Shown here: positions 23,116 through 32,176 of the stretch, one piece after another
Layout of the letters: each line of letters starts with the position of its first letter
Numbering within the stretch: position 1 is the stretch's first letter
From: Mycobacterium sp. E2733
Lineage (GTDB): Bacteria > Actinomycetota > Actinomycetes > Mycobacteriales > Mycobacteriaceae
Assembly (NCBI RefSeq): GCF_001667585.1
Contig: NZ_LZJZ01000083.1
Span: forward strand, 62,001-126,000
Direction: 5' to 3'
DNA: 64,000 nt
The notes under the pieces: model-generated
Seen by the model: only the letters and a program-made list of their open reading frames with translations
The model's database searches: none
What the model was told of the DNA's origin: nothing
Translations under genes and position numbers: made by a program

Positions 23116-25806
23116 ATGGGCATCACCGAGGGCCGGGCCACCCCGGATGCCCCGTCGGGAGTAGTGACCTTCCTTTTCACCGACGTGGAGGGGTCGACGC
23201 GCCGGTGGGAGGCCGACCCGGACGCGATGCGGGCGGCCCTGGCAGCTCATGACGACCTGCTGCGGGAAACCGTGGCCGCGTATCGAGGTTGGCTTTTCAA
23301 GCACACCGGGGACGGGGTCTGCGCGGCGTTCAGCTCTCCTAAGGCCGCCGTGGGCGCGGCCGTCGCCGCGCAGCGGGGGCTGGCGCTGCCGGTGCGGATG
23401 GGCATCGCCACCGGCGAGACCGAGTTGCGCGGCGACGACTACTTCGGTGCGGTGCTGAATCGCGCAGCGCGGGTCATGTCGGCAGGACACGGCGGCCAGA
23501 TCCTGCTCGACGGCGCCACAGCGGAACTGCTCACCGGTGTCGACCTGGTCGACCTGGGCGCGCGCCGGCTGCGCGATATTGCCAAACCCGTTGCCATCCA
23601 TCAAGTGCGGGCATCCGGGCTCAGCACAGACTTCCCGCCGCTTCGGGCGGTCGACGCCGTGCCGGGGAACCTCAGAGTGCCGACGACCTCGATCATCGGC
23701 CGCGAGTCGGACATCGTCGAGGTACAGACGGCGCTCAAAGCCCATCGCCTCGTCACGCTGACCGGGGTGGGTGGCGTGGGCAAGACACGACTGGCGCTCG
23801 AGGTCGCCACCCGCCTGGAGAACGACTTCCCCGACGGCGCTTTCCTCATCGAGCTGGCAACCGTCGGCGATCCGGCCGCGGTGCCCGACGCCGCGGCGGC
23901 CGTGCTGGGAATCATCCAGCAGCCCGAGATGAGCCTGGCGGACAGCATCGCGATGGCCCTGGCGGGCCGGTCACGGCTGCTGGTGTTCGACAACTGTGAA
24001 CACGTCCTGGATGCAGCGGCCGAGCTGATTGAGAAGATCCTCGAGCACTCGGCGGCCGTCACGATTCTCGCCACCAGTCGCGAGGGTCTGTCGCTGGGCG
24101 ACGAACAACTGTGGACGGTACCGTCGCTGGACCGCGGTCACGGCGTGGCATCGCCCGCGGCGACGTTGTTCATCGAACGCGCACAGGGTTTTGCGCGGGG
24201 CATGTCCTTCACCCATGGCGACGACGCGGCCGCCGTCGTCGAGATCTGTCGCCGCCTGGATGGGATACCCCTGGCCATCGAATTGGCCGCCTCGCGGATG
24301 GTGTCCATGAGCCCCACCGAGCTGCGCGATCGGCTTGACGACCGGTTTCGGCTGCTGGTCGGATCCCGGCGCGGGCTGGAACGGCACCAAACGTTACGGC
24401 ACATGGTCCAGTGGTCCTACGATTTGCTCGACGATTCGGAAAAGGCTCTGCTGCAACGCTGCTCGGTGTTCGCGGGTGGGTTCGACCTTTCGGCCGCCTG
24501 CGCAGTCACCGGATCCGATGACGATCTGGTCACCCTGGACCTGCTGCATGCCCTGGTTCGCAAGTCGCTGCTGGTGGCCAATCGGTCGGCGTCACGAACG
24601 CGCTTCTCGATGCTGGAGACCGTCCGCCAGTTCGCCGAGGAACAACTCGTCGCCGCGGGTGAAGCGGACGACACCCGCACCGCGCACGCGCGGTATTTCG
24701 CCGGCCGGGAAAACGATCTCATGGAGCTGTGGAACAGCGCCCGGCAGCGCGAGTCCTACGCCTGGTTCACGGACGAATTGCCGAACCTGCGCAGCGCATA
24801 CCGGTGGGCCGCCGACGCCGGCGATCTCGACACCGCCATCGCGATCGCTTGGTACGCAACGATTTTAGGACTATGCATCGAAAAGTACGAGTCCGTCCCG
24901 TGGGCGGAGGAACTCATCGAGCCGGCGAAAGCCGTCGACCACCCGAGGCTGGTGCACCTCTACCTGGCCGCCGTGCAGTGCTACGCCAACGGGCGCATCG
25001 AGGATTACTTCCGCTATAGCGAGGCCGGCAAGGCCGCGATCATCGGCGGGCGCTACGACGAGATTGTGGAAGCGCTCGAGCCGATGCTCGGGGTCGGTTA
25101 TATCGTCGCCGGCCATCCGGAACGCTGGGTTGACTGGTGCCACAACATCATTGAGCGACGCCAGCACCCGCACACCTTGGTGCACGCCTGCCTGGTCTAC
25201 GCGTTGATCATCAGCGGGGACAACGCGGCCGCGGTCGCGGCATCGCAAAAGCTCCCGTCGGCCGCCGAGACCTCGGACAACCCGAATGTCCGATCTCAGA
25301 CTCTGCTGGCATACGGATACGCCAACTCCCGGGCCGATCCGGCCAAGGCCTACGACGCGTTGGCCCGCGGCCTGAAGATCGCGCGCGAAAGCGGTAACCG
25401 CCAACAGGAATCGCACCTGACGCTCATCCTTTCCCGGTTGGCCGTTTCGCAGGGCAACCTGACGGATGCCCTCGACCTGCTGACCGTGTCGATGCGAAAC
25501 TTCTTCGATTCGGGCAGTTTCGCGTTGGTCCGCAGTCCGTTGGCGGTCCTTGCCGCGTACCTGGACCGCCTCGGCCATCACGTGCCGGCGGCCACCATCA
25601 GTGGGTTCGCCGCCACGCCGCTGACGTCGCACGCGTTTCCGGAAATCAACGGCGCGGTCGCGCACCTGCGCGCCGCCCTTGGCAACCGGGAGTACGAGTC
25701 ATTGGCCGCAAATGGGGCGGCCATGACCAGCGCGGAAGTGGTCAGCTATGCGCTCGACCAAATCGACACGGCCCGGGCGGAACTGGTCGCCCCCGAACGT
25801 GGCTAG
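23116..25806 (+). CDS. Adenylate/guanylate cyclase fused to a STAND-type ATPase, no HTH
   Basis: 896 residues. The N-terminal 180 residues are a class III cyclase domain: metal-binding Asp in [14 protein letters not shown], second metal Asp in [11 protein letters not shown], and transition-state Asn/Arg in [16 protein letters not shown]. An NB-ARC-like ATPase follows, with Walker [16 protein letters not shown] near residue 217, Walker [14 protein letters not shown] near residue 290, and [13 protein letters not shown]. The rest is helical and TPR-like. The C-terminal LuxR-type HTH common to such mycobacterial proteins is absent. It should be a cytoplasmic signalling ATPase making cAMP. Its stop overlaps that of pckA. 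Confidence 0.88.
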   Translation: MGITEGRATPDAPSGVVTFLFTDVEGSTRRWEADPDAMRAALAAHDDLLRETVAAYRGWLFKHTGDGVCAAFSSPKAAVGAAVAAQRGLALPVRMGIATGETELRGDDYFGAVLNRAARVMSAGHGGQILLDGATAELLTGVDLVDLGARRLRDIAKPVAIHQVRASGLSTDFPPLRAVDAVPGNLRVPTTSIIGRESDIVEVQTALKAHRLVTLTGVGGVGKTRLALEVATRLENDFPDGAFLIELATVGDPAAVPDAAAAVLGIIQQPEMSLADSIAMALAGRSRLLVFDNCEHVLDAAAELIEKILEHSAAVTILATSREGLSLGDEQLWTVPSLDRGHGVASPAATLFIERAQGFARGMSFTHGDDAAAVVEICRRLDGIPLAIELAASRMVSMSPTELRDRLDDRFRLLVGSRRGLERHQTLRHMVQWSYDLLDDSEKALLQRCSVFAGGFDLSAACAVTGSDDDLVTLDLLHALVRKSLLVANRSASRTRFSMLETVRQFAEEQLVAAGEADDTRTAHARYFAGRENDLMELWNSARQRESYAWFTDELPNLRSAYRWAADAGDLDTAIAIAWYATILGLCIEKYESVPWAEELIEPAKAVDHPRLVHLYLAAVQCYANGRIEDYFRYSEAGKAAIIGGRYDEIVEALEPMLGVGYIVAGHPERWVDWCHNIIERRQHPHTLVHACLVYALIISGDNAAAVAASQKLPSAAETSDNPNVRSQTLLAYGYANSRADPAKAYDALARGLKIARESGNRQQESHLTLILSRLAVSQGNLTDALDLLTVSMRNFFDSGSFALVRSPLAVLAAYLDRLGHHVPAATISGFAATPLTSHAFPEINGAVAHLRAALGNREYESLAANGAAMTSAEVVSYALDQIDTARAELVAPERG

Positions 25807-27632
25807 TCGGCGTCGGCCAGGCGTTGCTTGAGCGCCTCGAACTCGTCCTTGACACCGGTGGGCAGCTTGTCGCCGACGAACTCGAACCACTCTTCGATCA
25901 GCGGAAGCTCCTGGCGCCACTCGTCGGCGTTGACCGCGAGCGCCTTCGCGACGTCTTCGGCTTCGACGTCGAGGCCGTCCAGGTCCAGGTCGGCCGCGCT
26001 CGGCACGATGCCGATCGGGGTGTCCTGACCGCCGGCCTGGTGCTCGATGCGGTCGACGATCCACTTCAGCACGCGGCTGTTCTCGCCGAAGCCCGGCCAC
26101 AAGAACTCACCGTGCTCGCCGCGGCGGAACCAGTTCACGAAGAACACCTTCGGCATCTTGGACTCGTCGGAGTTCTTGCCGAGGTCGAGCCAGTGCTGGA
26201 AGTAGTCACCGACGTGGTAGCCCAGGAAGGGCAGCATGGCCATCGGGTCGCGGCGCACCGTGCCGACCTTGCCCTCGGCAGCCGCGGTCTGCTCGCTGCC
26301 CATGGTGGCGCCCATGAAAACGCCGTGCTGCCAGTCGCGGGCCTGCGTCACCAGCGGCACCGTGGTCTTGCGGCGTGCGCCGAACAGGATGCCCGAGATC
26401 GGCACACCCTGCGGGTCGTCCCACTCCGGCGCCAGGATGGGGCACTGCGACATGGGTGTGCAGTAGCGCGAATTCGGGTGGGCGGCTTTGGTTTCCGTCT
26501 CGCGGATGTACCAGTCGTTGCCCTTCCAGTCGATCAGGTGATCGGGCTCCCCCTCCAGGCCCTCCCACCACACCTCGTCGTCGTCGGTGAGCGCGACGTT
26601 GGTGAAGACGGTGTTGCCCGCGGCGATGGTGCGCATGGCGTTGGGGTTGGACTTCCAGTTGGTGCCCGGCGCCACCCCGAAGAAACCGAATTCGGGGTTG
26701 ACCGCATACAACCGGCCGTCCTTGCCGAACCGCATCCAGGCGATGTCGTCGCCCAGGGTCTCGGCCCGCCAGCCCGGGATGGTGGGCTGCAGCATCGCGA
26801 GGTTGGTCTTGCCGCACGCCGAGGGGAACGCCGCGGCGAAGTAGTACGCCTTGTTCTCCGGGGAGATCAGCTTGAGGATCAGCATGTGCTCGGCCAGCCA
26901 GCCCTCGTCGTGGGCCATCGCCGACGCGATGCGCAGCGAGTAGCACTTCTTACCCAGTAGCGCGTTGCCGCCGTAGCCCGAGCCGTAGCTCATGATTTCG
27001 CGGGTCTCCGGGAAGTGGGTGATGTACTTGGTGTCGTTACAGGGCCACGGCACGTCCTTCTGCCCGGGCTCCAGGGGCGCGCCCACCGAGTGCAGCGCCT
27101 TGACGAAGAACCCGTCGTCACCCATCTTCTCCAGGGCGGCCTTGCCCATCCGGGTCATGGTGCGCATGGAGACGACCACGTACTCGGAGTCGGTGATCTC
27201 CACGCCCAGCTTGGGGTCGTCCGCGCCGAGCGGGCCCATGCAGAACGGCACCACGTACATGGTGCGGCCACGCATGCAGCCGCGGTACAGGTCCTTCAGG
27301 ATGCCACGCATCTCGGCCGGATCCATCCAGTTGTTGGTGGGGCCGGCGTCGATCTCGCGCTCGGAGCAGATGAAGGTCCGCGACTCCACCCGCGCCACGT
27401 CGGACGGGTCGGACAACGCCAGGTAGGAATTCGGGTGCTTCTTCTCGTTCAGCTTCGTGAAGGTGCCCGCCTCGACCAGGTGGGCGGCGAGTCGATCGAA
27501 CTCTTCGGCGGAGCCGTCGGTGAACACCACGCGCTCGGGCTGCGTGAGCTCGGCGACCTCCCGTACCCACGACAGCAGCCCCCGATGGTTGGTGGGTGCG
27601 GTGTCCAGTCCGGGAATGGTCGCTGAGGTCAT
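25803..27632 (-). CDS. pckA: Phosphoenolpyruvate carboxykinase (GTP)
   Basis: 609 residues, close to the 606 of M. tuberculosis PckA. The GTP-binding P-loop with reactive Cys is [12 protein letters not shown] (Cys273), the metal-binding region includes [12 protein letters not shown], and the PEP carboxykinase signature is complete. It converts oxaloacetate and GTP to PEP, GDP and CO2, the gluconeogenic step needed for growth on lipids and cholesterol. ATG at 27632 with AGGAG 7 bases upstream. The stop overlaps the stop of the cyclase gene by 4 bases (CTAG). Upstream it has 148 bases of non-coding DNA. Confidence 0.97.
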   Translation of the reverse strand: MTSATIPGLDTAPTNHRGLLSWVREVAELTQPERVVFTDGSAEEFDRLAAHLVEAGTFTKLNEKKHPNSYLALSDPSDVARVESRTFICSEREIDAGPTNNWMDPAEMRGILKDLYRGCMRGRTMYVVPFCMGPLGADDPKLGVEITDSEYVVVSMRTMTRMGKAALEKMGDDGFFVKALHSVGAPLEPGQKDVPWPCNDTKYITHFPETREIMSYGSGYGGNALLGKKCYSLRIASAMAHDEGWLAEHMLILKLISPENKAYYFAAAFPSACGKTNLAMLQPTIPGWRAETLGDDIAWMRFGKDGRLYAVNPEFGFFGVAPGTNWKSNPNAMRTIAAGNTVFTNVALTDDDEVWWEGLEGEPDHLIDWKGNDWYIRETETKAAHPNSRYCTPMSQCPILAPEWDDPQGVPISGILFGARRKTTVPLVTQARDWQHGVFMGATMGSEQTAAAEGKVGTVRRDPMAMLPFLGYHVGDYFQHWLDLGKNSDESKMPKVFFVNWFRRGEHGEFLWPGFGENSRVLKWIVDRIEHQAGGQDTPIGIVPSAADLDLDGLDVEAEDVAKALAVNADEWRQELPLIEEWFEFVGDKLPTGVKDEFEALKQRLADAD

Positions 27633-27707
27633 CGAAGTCTCCTGAATTCTTCTGCGTACTCGGGCTTCTTTTGGTGCCCATCGCGTATGCGGTCGCCCAC
27701 ACAACGG

Positions 27708-27736
27708 TTGACATGGTGGTGTTAACTACAGGTTAT
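27708..27736 (+). promoter_or_regulatory. Promoter-like sequence antisense to the pckA leader region
   Basis: TTGACA (27708-27713), a 17-base spacer, then GGTTAT (27731-27736) on the plus strand, pointing away from pckA and into the 3' end of the Rv0210-like gene. A TAAC-N5-GTTA palindrome (27723-27735) overlaps the -10. It could drive an antisense or small RNA, or be chance in a pckA control region; the rest of 27633-27780 shows nothing else clear. Confidence 0.35.
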
Positions 27737-27780
27737 CGTGAGCACCTTGTCGGGGAGGTCTCGGGCAGGTATAAGCCTTC

Positions 27781-29358
27781 TCACAACAACGATTCAGAAG
27801 ATCCCGCAGAATCTCCATCACCGCTCGTAGAAGCCGGTTTTCCGGTTGCCTGGATTTCTCCGCCCGATTCGCCGCTGGACACTTCAACGGCGACTGGAGA
27901 TATACCCGCTTCACCCAGTTCTGCACGCACGGCGTCCAGGGCCGCCAGCACGGTCGGCATCTCCCGGTCCCGCTCGGCGGCGGCCCGCGACGCGGCCATG
28001 GCGTGCGCGCGCAGCTCGCGGTCGATGGCGCTGACCTGGTCGCTCACCTCGGCGTTCTCCACCTCGTCCTGAGCCAGCACCGCCTTGCTCAGCACCGACT
28101 CGGCGACCAGGACGCGCGTTGCGACCAACTCCTCGGCCACCGACCGCAGCGAGGAGGTCACATCGCCCGCCCACCGGTCCAGCAGCGCCCGGTCGTGCAG
28201 CAGGCTGCGGATATTGACCACCAGGAGGGTGACCGCCAGCCCGATCGCCACGCACGTCACCGACGCGACGACGGACAGGGCGGGGCTGAGCCGAGCTGCC
28301 AGCCCGCTCATCAGCCGGCTCAGGGTCAGCGCCACCCCCAGGCCGAACCCCGCGCCGAGCAGCATCATCAGCCAGGTTTCTTGTCGCCGGGATTTCAGCG
28401 GCGGCGGTGGGACGTCGACCGTCGGCAGCTCCTCGACGGGCGGCAGGGTCGTCACGACCCCCACCACCTGCGCGACGTCCGCGAGGTGGCTGGCGGTGCC
28501 CTCGTTGACTTCGGCGACCACCTCGTCCAGGCGGCCACGCGTGTGCGCCTCGAAGCCGGGCATGCGGCGCCGGGACAACCCCGCGGCGTCTTCCTGCAGT
28601 TCACTGCGCACCGACGAGCAACGATTGCGCGCGAAGTGGGACAGCTGGACCTTCGCCTGCTGAATCTGGCCGCGCAGCGTGATGGTGCGCTCGGTCTTCG
28701 CCTCGCGCCGCTGCCGCAGCGCCGCGCTGCGCTCGTCGCGCAGCGCGTCGACCCGGGCCCGCCGCCCGGCGCTGTCGGCGTCGCGGTCGAACCGTTGCGC
28801 CACGGTCTTGAGCCGGAATTCCCAGGCCCGCAGCCGGTTCCGCCGCGCGAGCTCGGGGTCGGCCAACCGGGTCGACAGCGTCTCCAGCAAGTCGTCCACG
28901 TCCCGCTCGCCGAGGTCGGGCAAGGCGGCCGCGCCCACCCAGGGCACGCCGCGGTAGCGCGGCGCGTGCGCGGCCAGCGTGTCGCGGTTGGCGGCCAGCG
29001 TGTCGCGCCAGGCGCGATGCACGTCGATCTTGGACACCACCGGGACCACCACATCGGTATGCGCGGCGGCGGCGTCCAGCAGCGCGCAGTCGGACTGCGT
29101 CAGGTGGGCCGCCGCCGACACGACGAACACCACCGCCATCGGCGCATCGCCGGGGCCCAGGTCCCCCGACTCGACGAACTTGTGCTCCGGTAGCCGCTCA
29201 CGCAGCACCGCGGCCACCGCGGTCACCCCGGCCATCCACGGTCCGGTCACCAGCACCACCTCACGGCGCTGGATGCCGGGGGCATCCAGCTCCGGACTGA
29301 TACTCGCCACCAGCGCGTCGACTCGCGCGACCGGGTCGTCGTGCATGTCGCCGCTCAC
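27781..29358 (-). CDS. Degenerate GTPase-like membrane protein (Rv0210-like)
   Basis: 525 residues from GTG at 29358. The N-terminal domain has the layout of a P-loop GTPase, but G1 reads VLVTGPWMAGVTAVAAVL, lacking the essential Lys and Ser/Thr; a G4-like SKIDVH is near residue 140. A charged, probably coiled region spans about residues 190-330, then two membrane segments (WLMMLLGAGFGLGVALTL and VVASVTCVAIGLAVTLLVV) near residues 365-425 and a helical tail. This order recalls dynamin-like proteins. Its start overlaps the stop of the Rv0209-like partner (GTGA), so the two are probably made in equal amounts and may pair. Confidence 0.8.
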   Translation of the reverse strand: MSGDMHDDPVARVDALVASISPELDAPGIQRREVVLVTGPWMAGVTAVAAVLRERLPEHKFVESGDLGPGDAPMAVVFVVSAAAHLTQSDCALLDAAAAHTDVVVPVVSKIDVHRAWRDTLAANRDTLAAHAPRYRGVPWVGAAALPDLGERDVDDLLETLSTRLADPELARRNRLRAWEFRLKTVAQRFDRDADSAGRRARVDALRDERSAALRQRREAKTERTITLRGQIQQAKVQLSHFARNRCSSVRSELQEDAAGLSRRRMPGFEAHTRGRLDEVVAEVNEGTASHLADVAQVVGVVTTLPPVEELPTVDVPPPPLKSRRQETWLMMLLGAGFGLGVALTLSRLMSGLAARLSPALSVVASVTCVAIGLAVTLLVVNIRSLLHDRALLDRWAGDVTSSLRSVAEELVATRVLVAESVLSKAVLAQDEVENAEVSDQVSAIDRELRAHAMAASRAAAERDREMPTVLAALDAVRAELGEAGISPVAVEVSSGESGGEIQATGKPASTSGDGDSAGSSESLL

Positions 29359-30446
29359 AGCCCGTCCCCCAGCGGCTCCCCGGGCAGTGACCCGCAGGCC
29401 CGCGCCCACAGCCGCATCGATCCCCTGGCGATGTCGGCCCCACAGGCCCGGTGCAGGTCGCTCGCCGACGCCCGGCTGTAACGCTGCCACCGCACCGCGC
29501 GCGGCAGGTGGGCCGACGGGTCGCGGTCCCAGTCAGCGGGTCCGGCGTTCTCGGGGTCCAGCCCGGCCGCCTCGGCCAGGTCGACGGCGGCCGCCATTCG
29601 GGCGATCACCGTGTCGTCGTGGGAAAGGAATCCACTGATCGTCACCGCGGATTCACCCGGGCCGACCGCCAGCGCCTCCAACTCCGCGACGGCGTCCAGC
29701 ACCCGCTGGTAGCGCACTTCGGCGCCGGCGCTGGTAATCCGGGACAGGACGGCGTCGACACCGCTCGTCCGGCGCAGCAGGGCCCGCATCTGCGCGGCGG
29801 TCCTGCCCTGCCGGACAGCGGCGACCCCGAGCGCGATGCCGAACAGGTCCAGGGCGTCCAGCAGGCGCAGCCGCACATCGGCCGGCACGGGGTTGTCTGC
29901 CGCCATGAATCCGGCGAACGAGCCGTCGAGCGCGGCGGCCACGCCGGGGTGCGCCGCCAACGTGCGCAGTGCCGCCCACACGGGGGCGTCCAGGTCGTCG
30001 AGCGCGGCGACCGCGAGCAGGCCGGCCATCGGAACCGTGGGCGCGCCCACCACCGCGGCAAGCTCCGCGCAACGCGTTCGCGCCGCCGCGATCGGCCCGT
30101 CCCCTCGGGAGAGGGACCCGGCCAGGTCGGCTTTGTTCAGCACCGCCAATACCGGGCGTCCGGCGGCGGAGATCGCATCGACGTCTTCCGGCTTGACCAC
30201 CTCGGTGAGCACGTACACGACGACGTCGGCATCACAGTCGGCGGGCGTGACCGCGATGCCCGCGGCGGCTCCGGCACGGTCCAGCGCGCGGGCCACCGTT
30301 GAGCGCCCCACGCCGGGGCGTCCCCGGACCAGCACGCGCAACGGCGCGGCCGTTCGCTCGGCGATGGCCGTCACGCGCGGGTCGGTGTGGCCGGCGGCGA
30401 ATCGCGCCAGCTCGTCGACGAAATTCTGGTGTCCTTGTCCCCTCAT
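29355..30446 (-). CDS. P-loop GTPase-like protein (Rv0209-like)
   Basis: 363 residues. G1 reads VLVRGRPGVGRSTVARAL near residue 37, with Arg in place of the usual Lys (GxxxxGRS), and G4 is intact as VLAVLNKADLAG near residue 122. There is no membrane segment. Start ATG at 30446 with GAGGGGACG upstream. It is translationally coupled to the Rv0210-like gene, which has lost its own P-loop. I infer that this is the nucleotide-binding member of a two-subunit dynamin- or septum-type assembly; direct evidence is lacking. Divergent from trmB. Confidence 0.8.
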   Translation of the reverse strand: MRGQGHQNFVDELARFAAGHTDPRVTAIAERTAAPLRVLVRGRPGVGRSTVARALDRAGAAAGIAVTPADCDADVVVYVLTEVVKPEDVDAISAAGRPVLAVLNKADLAGSLSRGDGPIAAARTRCAELAAVVGAPTVPMAGLLAVAALDDLDAPVWAALRTLAAHPGVAAALDGSFAGFMAADNPVPADVRLRLLDALDLFGIALGVAAVRQGRTAAQMRALLRRTSGVDAVLSRITSAGAEVRYQRVLDAVAELEALAVGPGESAVTISGFLSHDDTVIARMAAAVDLAEAAGLDPENAGPADWDRDPSAHLPRAVRWQRYSRASASDLHRACGADIARGSMRLWARACGSLPGEPLGDGL

Positions 30447-30615
30447 CGTCCCCTCATGTCCTGCGTTCGGTTCGATGGATCCGACCCGGGGGCCGATCGG
30501 TCCCAACGAATGGTGGCACTTGCGTCACTTTGATGCGAGCCACCGTTTGACTGTTACCAGCTGAAGGCAACTGTTGGGTATCAATCTGGACCAGGGGCGG
30601 CTACATCACTCGTTT

Positions 30616-31401
30616 ATGGGCCACCATGGACGAATGCATGCGCAACCCCGGGCGGGCGCTTTTCCCGACGCGCCTGAGGAGGAATCGGACGACCGTCGCG
30701 AGCTGCGCTACCTTCCGGCATCGAGCTTTCGCTCCCGGCGATCCGCCCTTTCCGACACTCAGCGGCAGACCTGGGAACGGCTGTGGCACAAGCTGGGCCT
30801 GTCCCTGGGCGCCCCGGCCGGGGAAGGCGAAAACGAGCCGCAACTGAACACCCGTGAGTGGTTTGGCCGCGAGGCGCCCTTGGTGCTCGAAATCGGTTGC
30901 GGCAGCGGCATATCCACGCTGGCGATGGCGAAGGACGAGCCCGATATCGATGTGATCGCGGTGGAAATCTACAAGCGGGGGCTGGCGCAACTGCTGTGCG
31001 CGATCGACCGCGACGGGGTCGGCAACATCCGGTTGATCCGCGGCAACGGGATCGACGTGCTGCAGCGGCTGATCCCGCCCGGGTCGCTGACCGGGGTCCG
31101 CCTCTTCTTTCCCGACCCCTGGCCGAAGGCCAGGCACCACAAGCGCCGCTTTCTGCAACCGGGCACGGTTGGCCTGATCGCCGACCGGTTACTCCCTGGT
31201 GGTGTCCTGCACGCCGCGACGGACCACCCGGGCTACGCCGAACACATCGGCGAGGTGGGCGACGCCGAGCCGCGGCTGCGTCGCGTCGATCCCGCGGACC
31301 CGCTGCCGATCTCAGTGGTGCGGCCGACCACGAAGTACGAGACGAAGGCCCAAGAGGCGGGCAGCGCCGTGACCGAATTCATCTGGCTACGACATGAGTA
31401 G
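30616..31401 (+). CDS. trmB: tRNA (guanine-N7-)-methyltransferase
   Basis: 261 residues. The SAM motif is LVLEIGCGSGISTLAMAKDE, and the family signature FFPDPWPKARHHKRRFLQP is complete. It methylates N7 of G46 in the tRNA variable loop. Start ATG at 30616 (MGHHGRMHAQPRAG) agrees with the M. tuberculosis Rv0208c N-terminus as I recall it; a TTG at 30574 is an alternative. The NYN gene follows 3 bases after its stop, and mmpL3 lies 61 bases beyond that, so all three may be cotranscribed. Confidence 0.93.
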   Translation: MGHHGRMHAQPRAGAFPDAPEEESDDRRELRYLPASSFRSRRSALSDTQRQTWERLWHKLGLSLGAPAGEGENEPQLNTREWFGREAPLVLEIGCGSGISTLAMAKDEPDIDVIAVEIYKRGLAQLLCAIDRDGVGNIRLIRGNGIDVLQRLIPPGSLTGVRLFFPDPWPKARHHKRRFLQPGTVGLIADRLLPGGVLHAATDHPGYAEHIGEVGDAEPRLRRVDPADPLPISVVRPTTKYETKAQEAGSAVTEFIWLRHE

Positions 31402-31404
31402 GCG

Positions 31405-32115
31405 ATGACCATGAGCCTGGCGGAAGAACAGACCGCGACGGCAGAGCCCTTGCCGGTGTTGCCCGACGATGCGCTCGGAAGCTTCTCACCGCCGGGCGGG
31501 CGCGTGTTGCTGGTCTGGGACGCGCCCAACCTCGACATGGGGCTCGGGTCGATCCTGGGTCGACGCCCCACCGCCCTGGAGCGCCCGCGGTTCGATGCCC
31601 TGGGCCGGTGGCTGCTGGCGCGCACGGCCGAGATCAGCGCCGGCCGGCCGGGTGTCGTGGTCGAACCCGAGGCCACCGTTTTCACCAACATCGCGCCGGG
31701 CAGCGCCGACGTCGTCCGCCCCTGGGTGGACGCCCTTCGTAACGTGGGGTTCGCGGTCTTCGCGAAACCGAAGATCGACGAGGACAGCGACGTCGACCGC
31801 GACATGCTCGCCCACATCGAACTGCGGCGCAGCGAAGGGCTGGCGGCGCTGGTGGTGGCTTCCGCCGACGGGCAGGCGTTTCGACAGCCGCTCGAGGAGA
31901 TAGCACGCTCCGGGGTCACCGTTCAAGTCATCGGATTTCGCGAACATGCGAGTTGGGCGCTAGCGTCGGATACCTTGGACTTTGTCGACCTGGAAGACAT
32001 CAGCGGTGTATTCCGGGAGCCCTTGCCGCGAATCGGCCTAGATTCGCTGCCTGACCAGGGAGCATGGCTGCAGCCGTTCCGGCCGCTGTCCGCTCTGTTG
32101 ACCGCGCGTGTGTGA
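31405..32115 (+). CDS. NYN-domain (PIN-like) putative RNase, Rv0207c-like
   Basis: 236 residues. The NYN fold is seen in RVLLVWDAPNLDMGLGSILG near residue 33, an acidic pair in KPKIDEDSDVDRDMLAHIEL near residue 130, and ALVVASADGQAFRQPLEE near residue 155, giving the Asp residues expected for a metal-dependent nuclease. The substrate is unknown; family members cleave or bind RNA. It sits 3 bases after trmB and 61 bases before mmpL3, an order shared with M. tuberculosis Rv0208c-Rv0206c. Confidence 0.88.
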   Translation: MTMSLAEEQTATAEPLPVLPDDALGSFSPPGGRVLLVWDAPNLDMGLGSILGRRPTALERPRFDALGRWLLARTAEISAGRPGVVVEPEATVFTNIAPGSADVVRPWVDALRNVGFAVFAKPKIDEDSDVDRDMLAHIELRRSEGLAALVVASADGQAFRQPLEEIARSGVTVQVIGFREHASWALASDTLDFVDLEDISGVFREPLPRIGLDSLPDQGAWLQPFRPLSALLTARV

Positions 32116-32176
32116 CACTGGCTTGAAAAACCGAAAGGTACCGTGCGGGTCGTTGACGATCCAGTAAGGAGCTTGC

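Noticed and set aside
21603..23252. 549-residue plus-strand ORF opposite the fadD4-like gene
   Set aside because: Shadow of a complete acyl-CoA synthetase; no motif.
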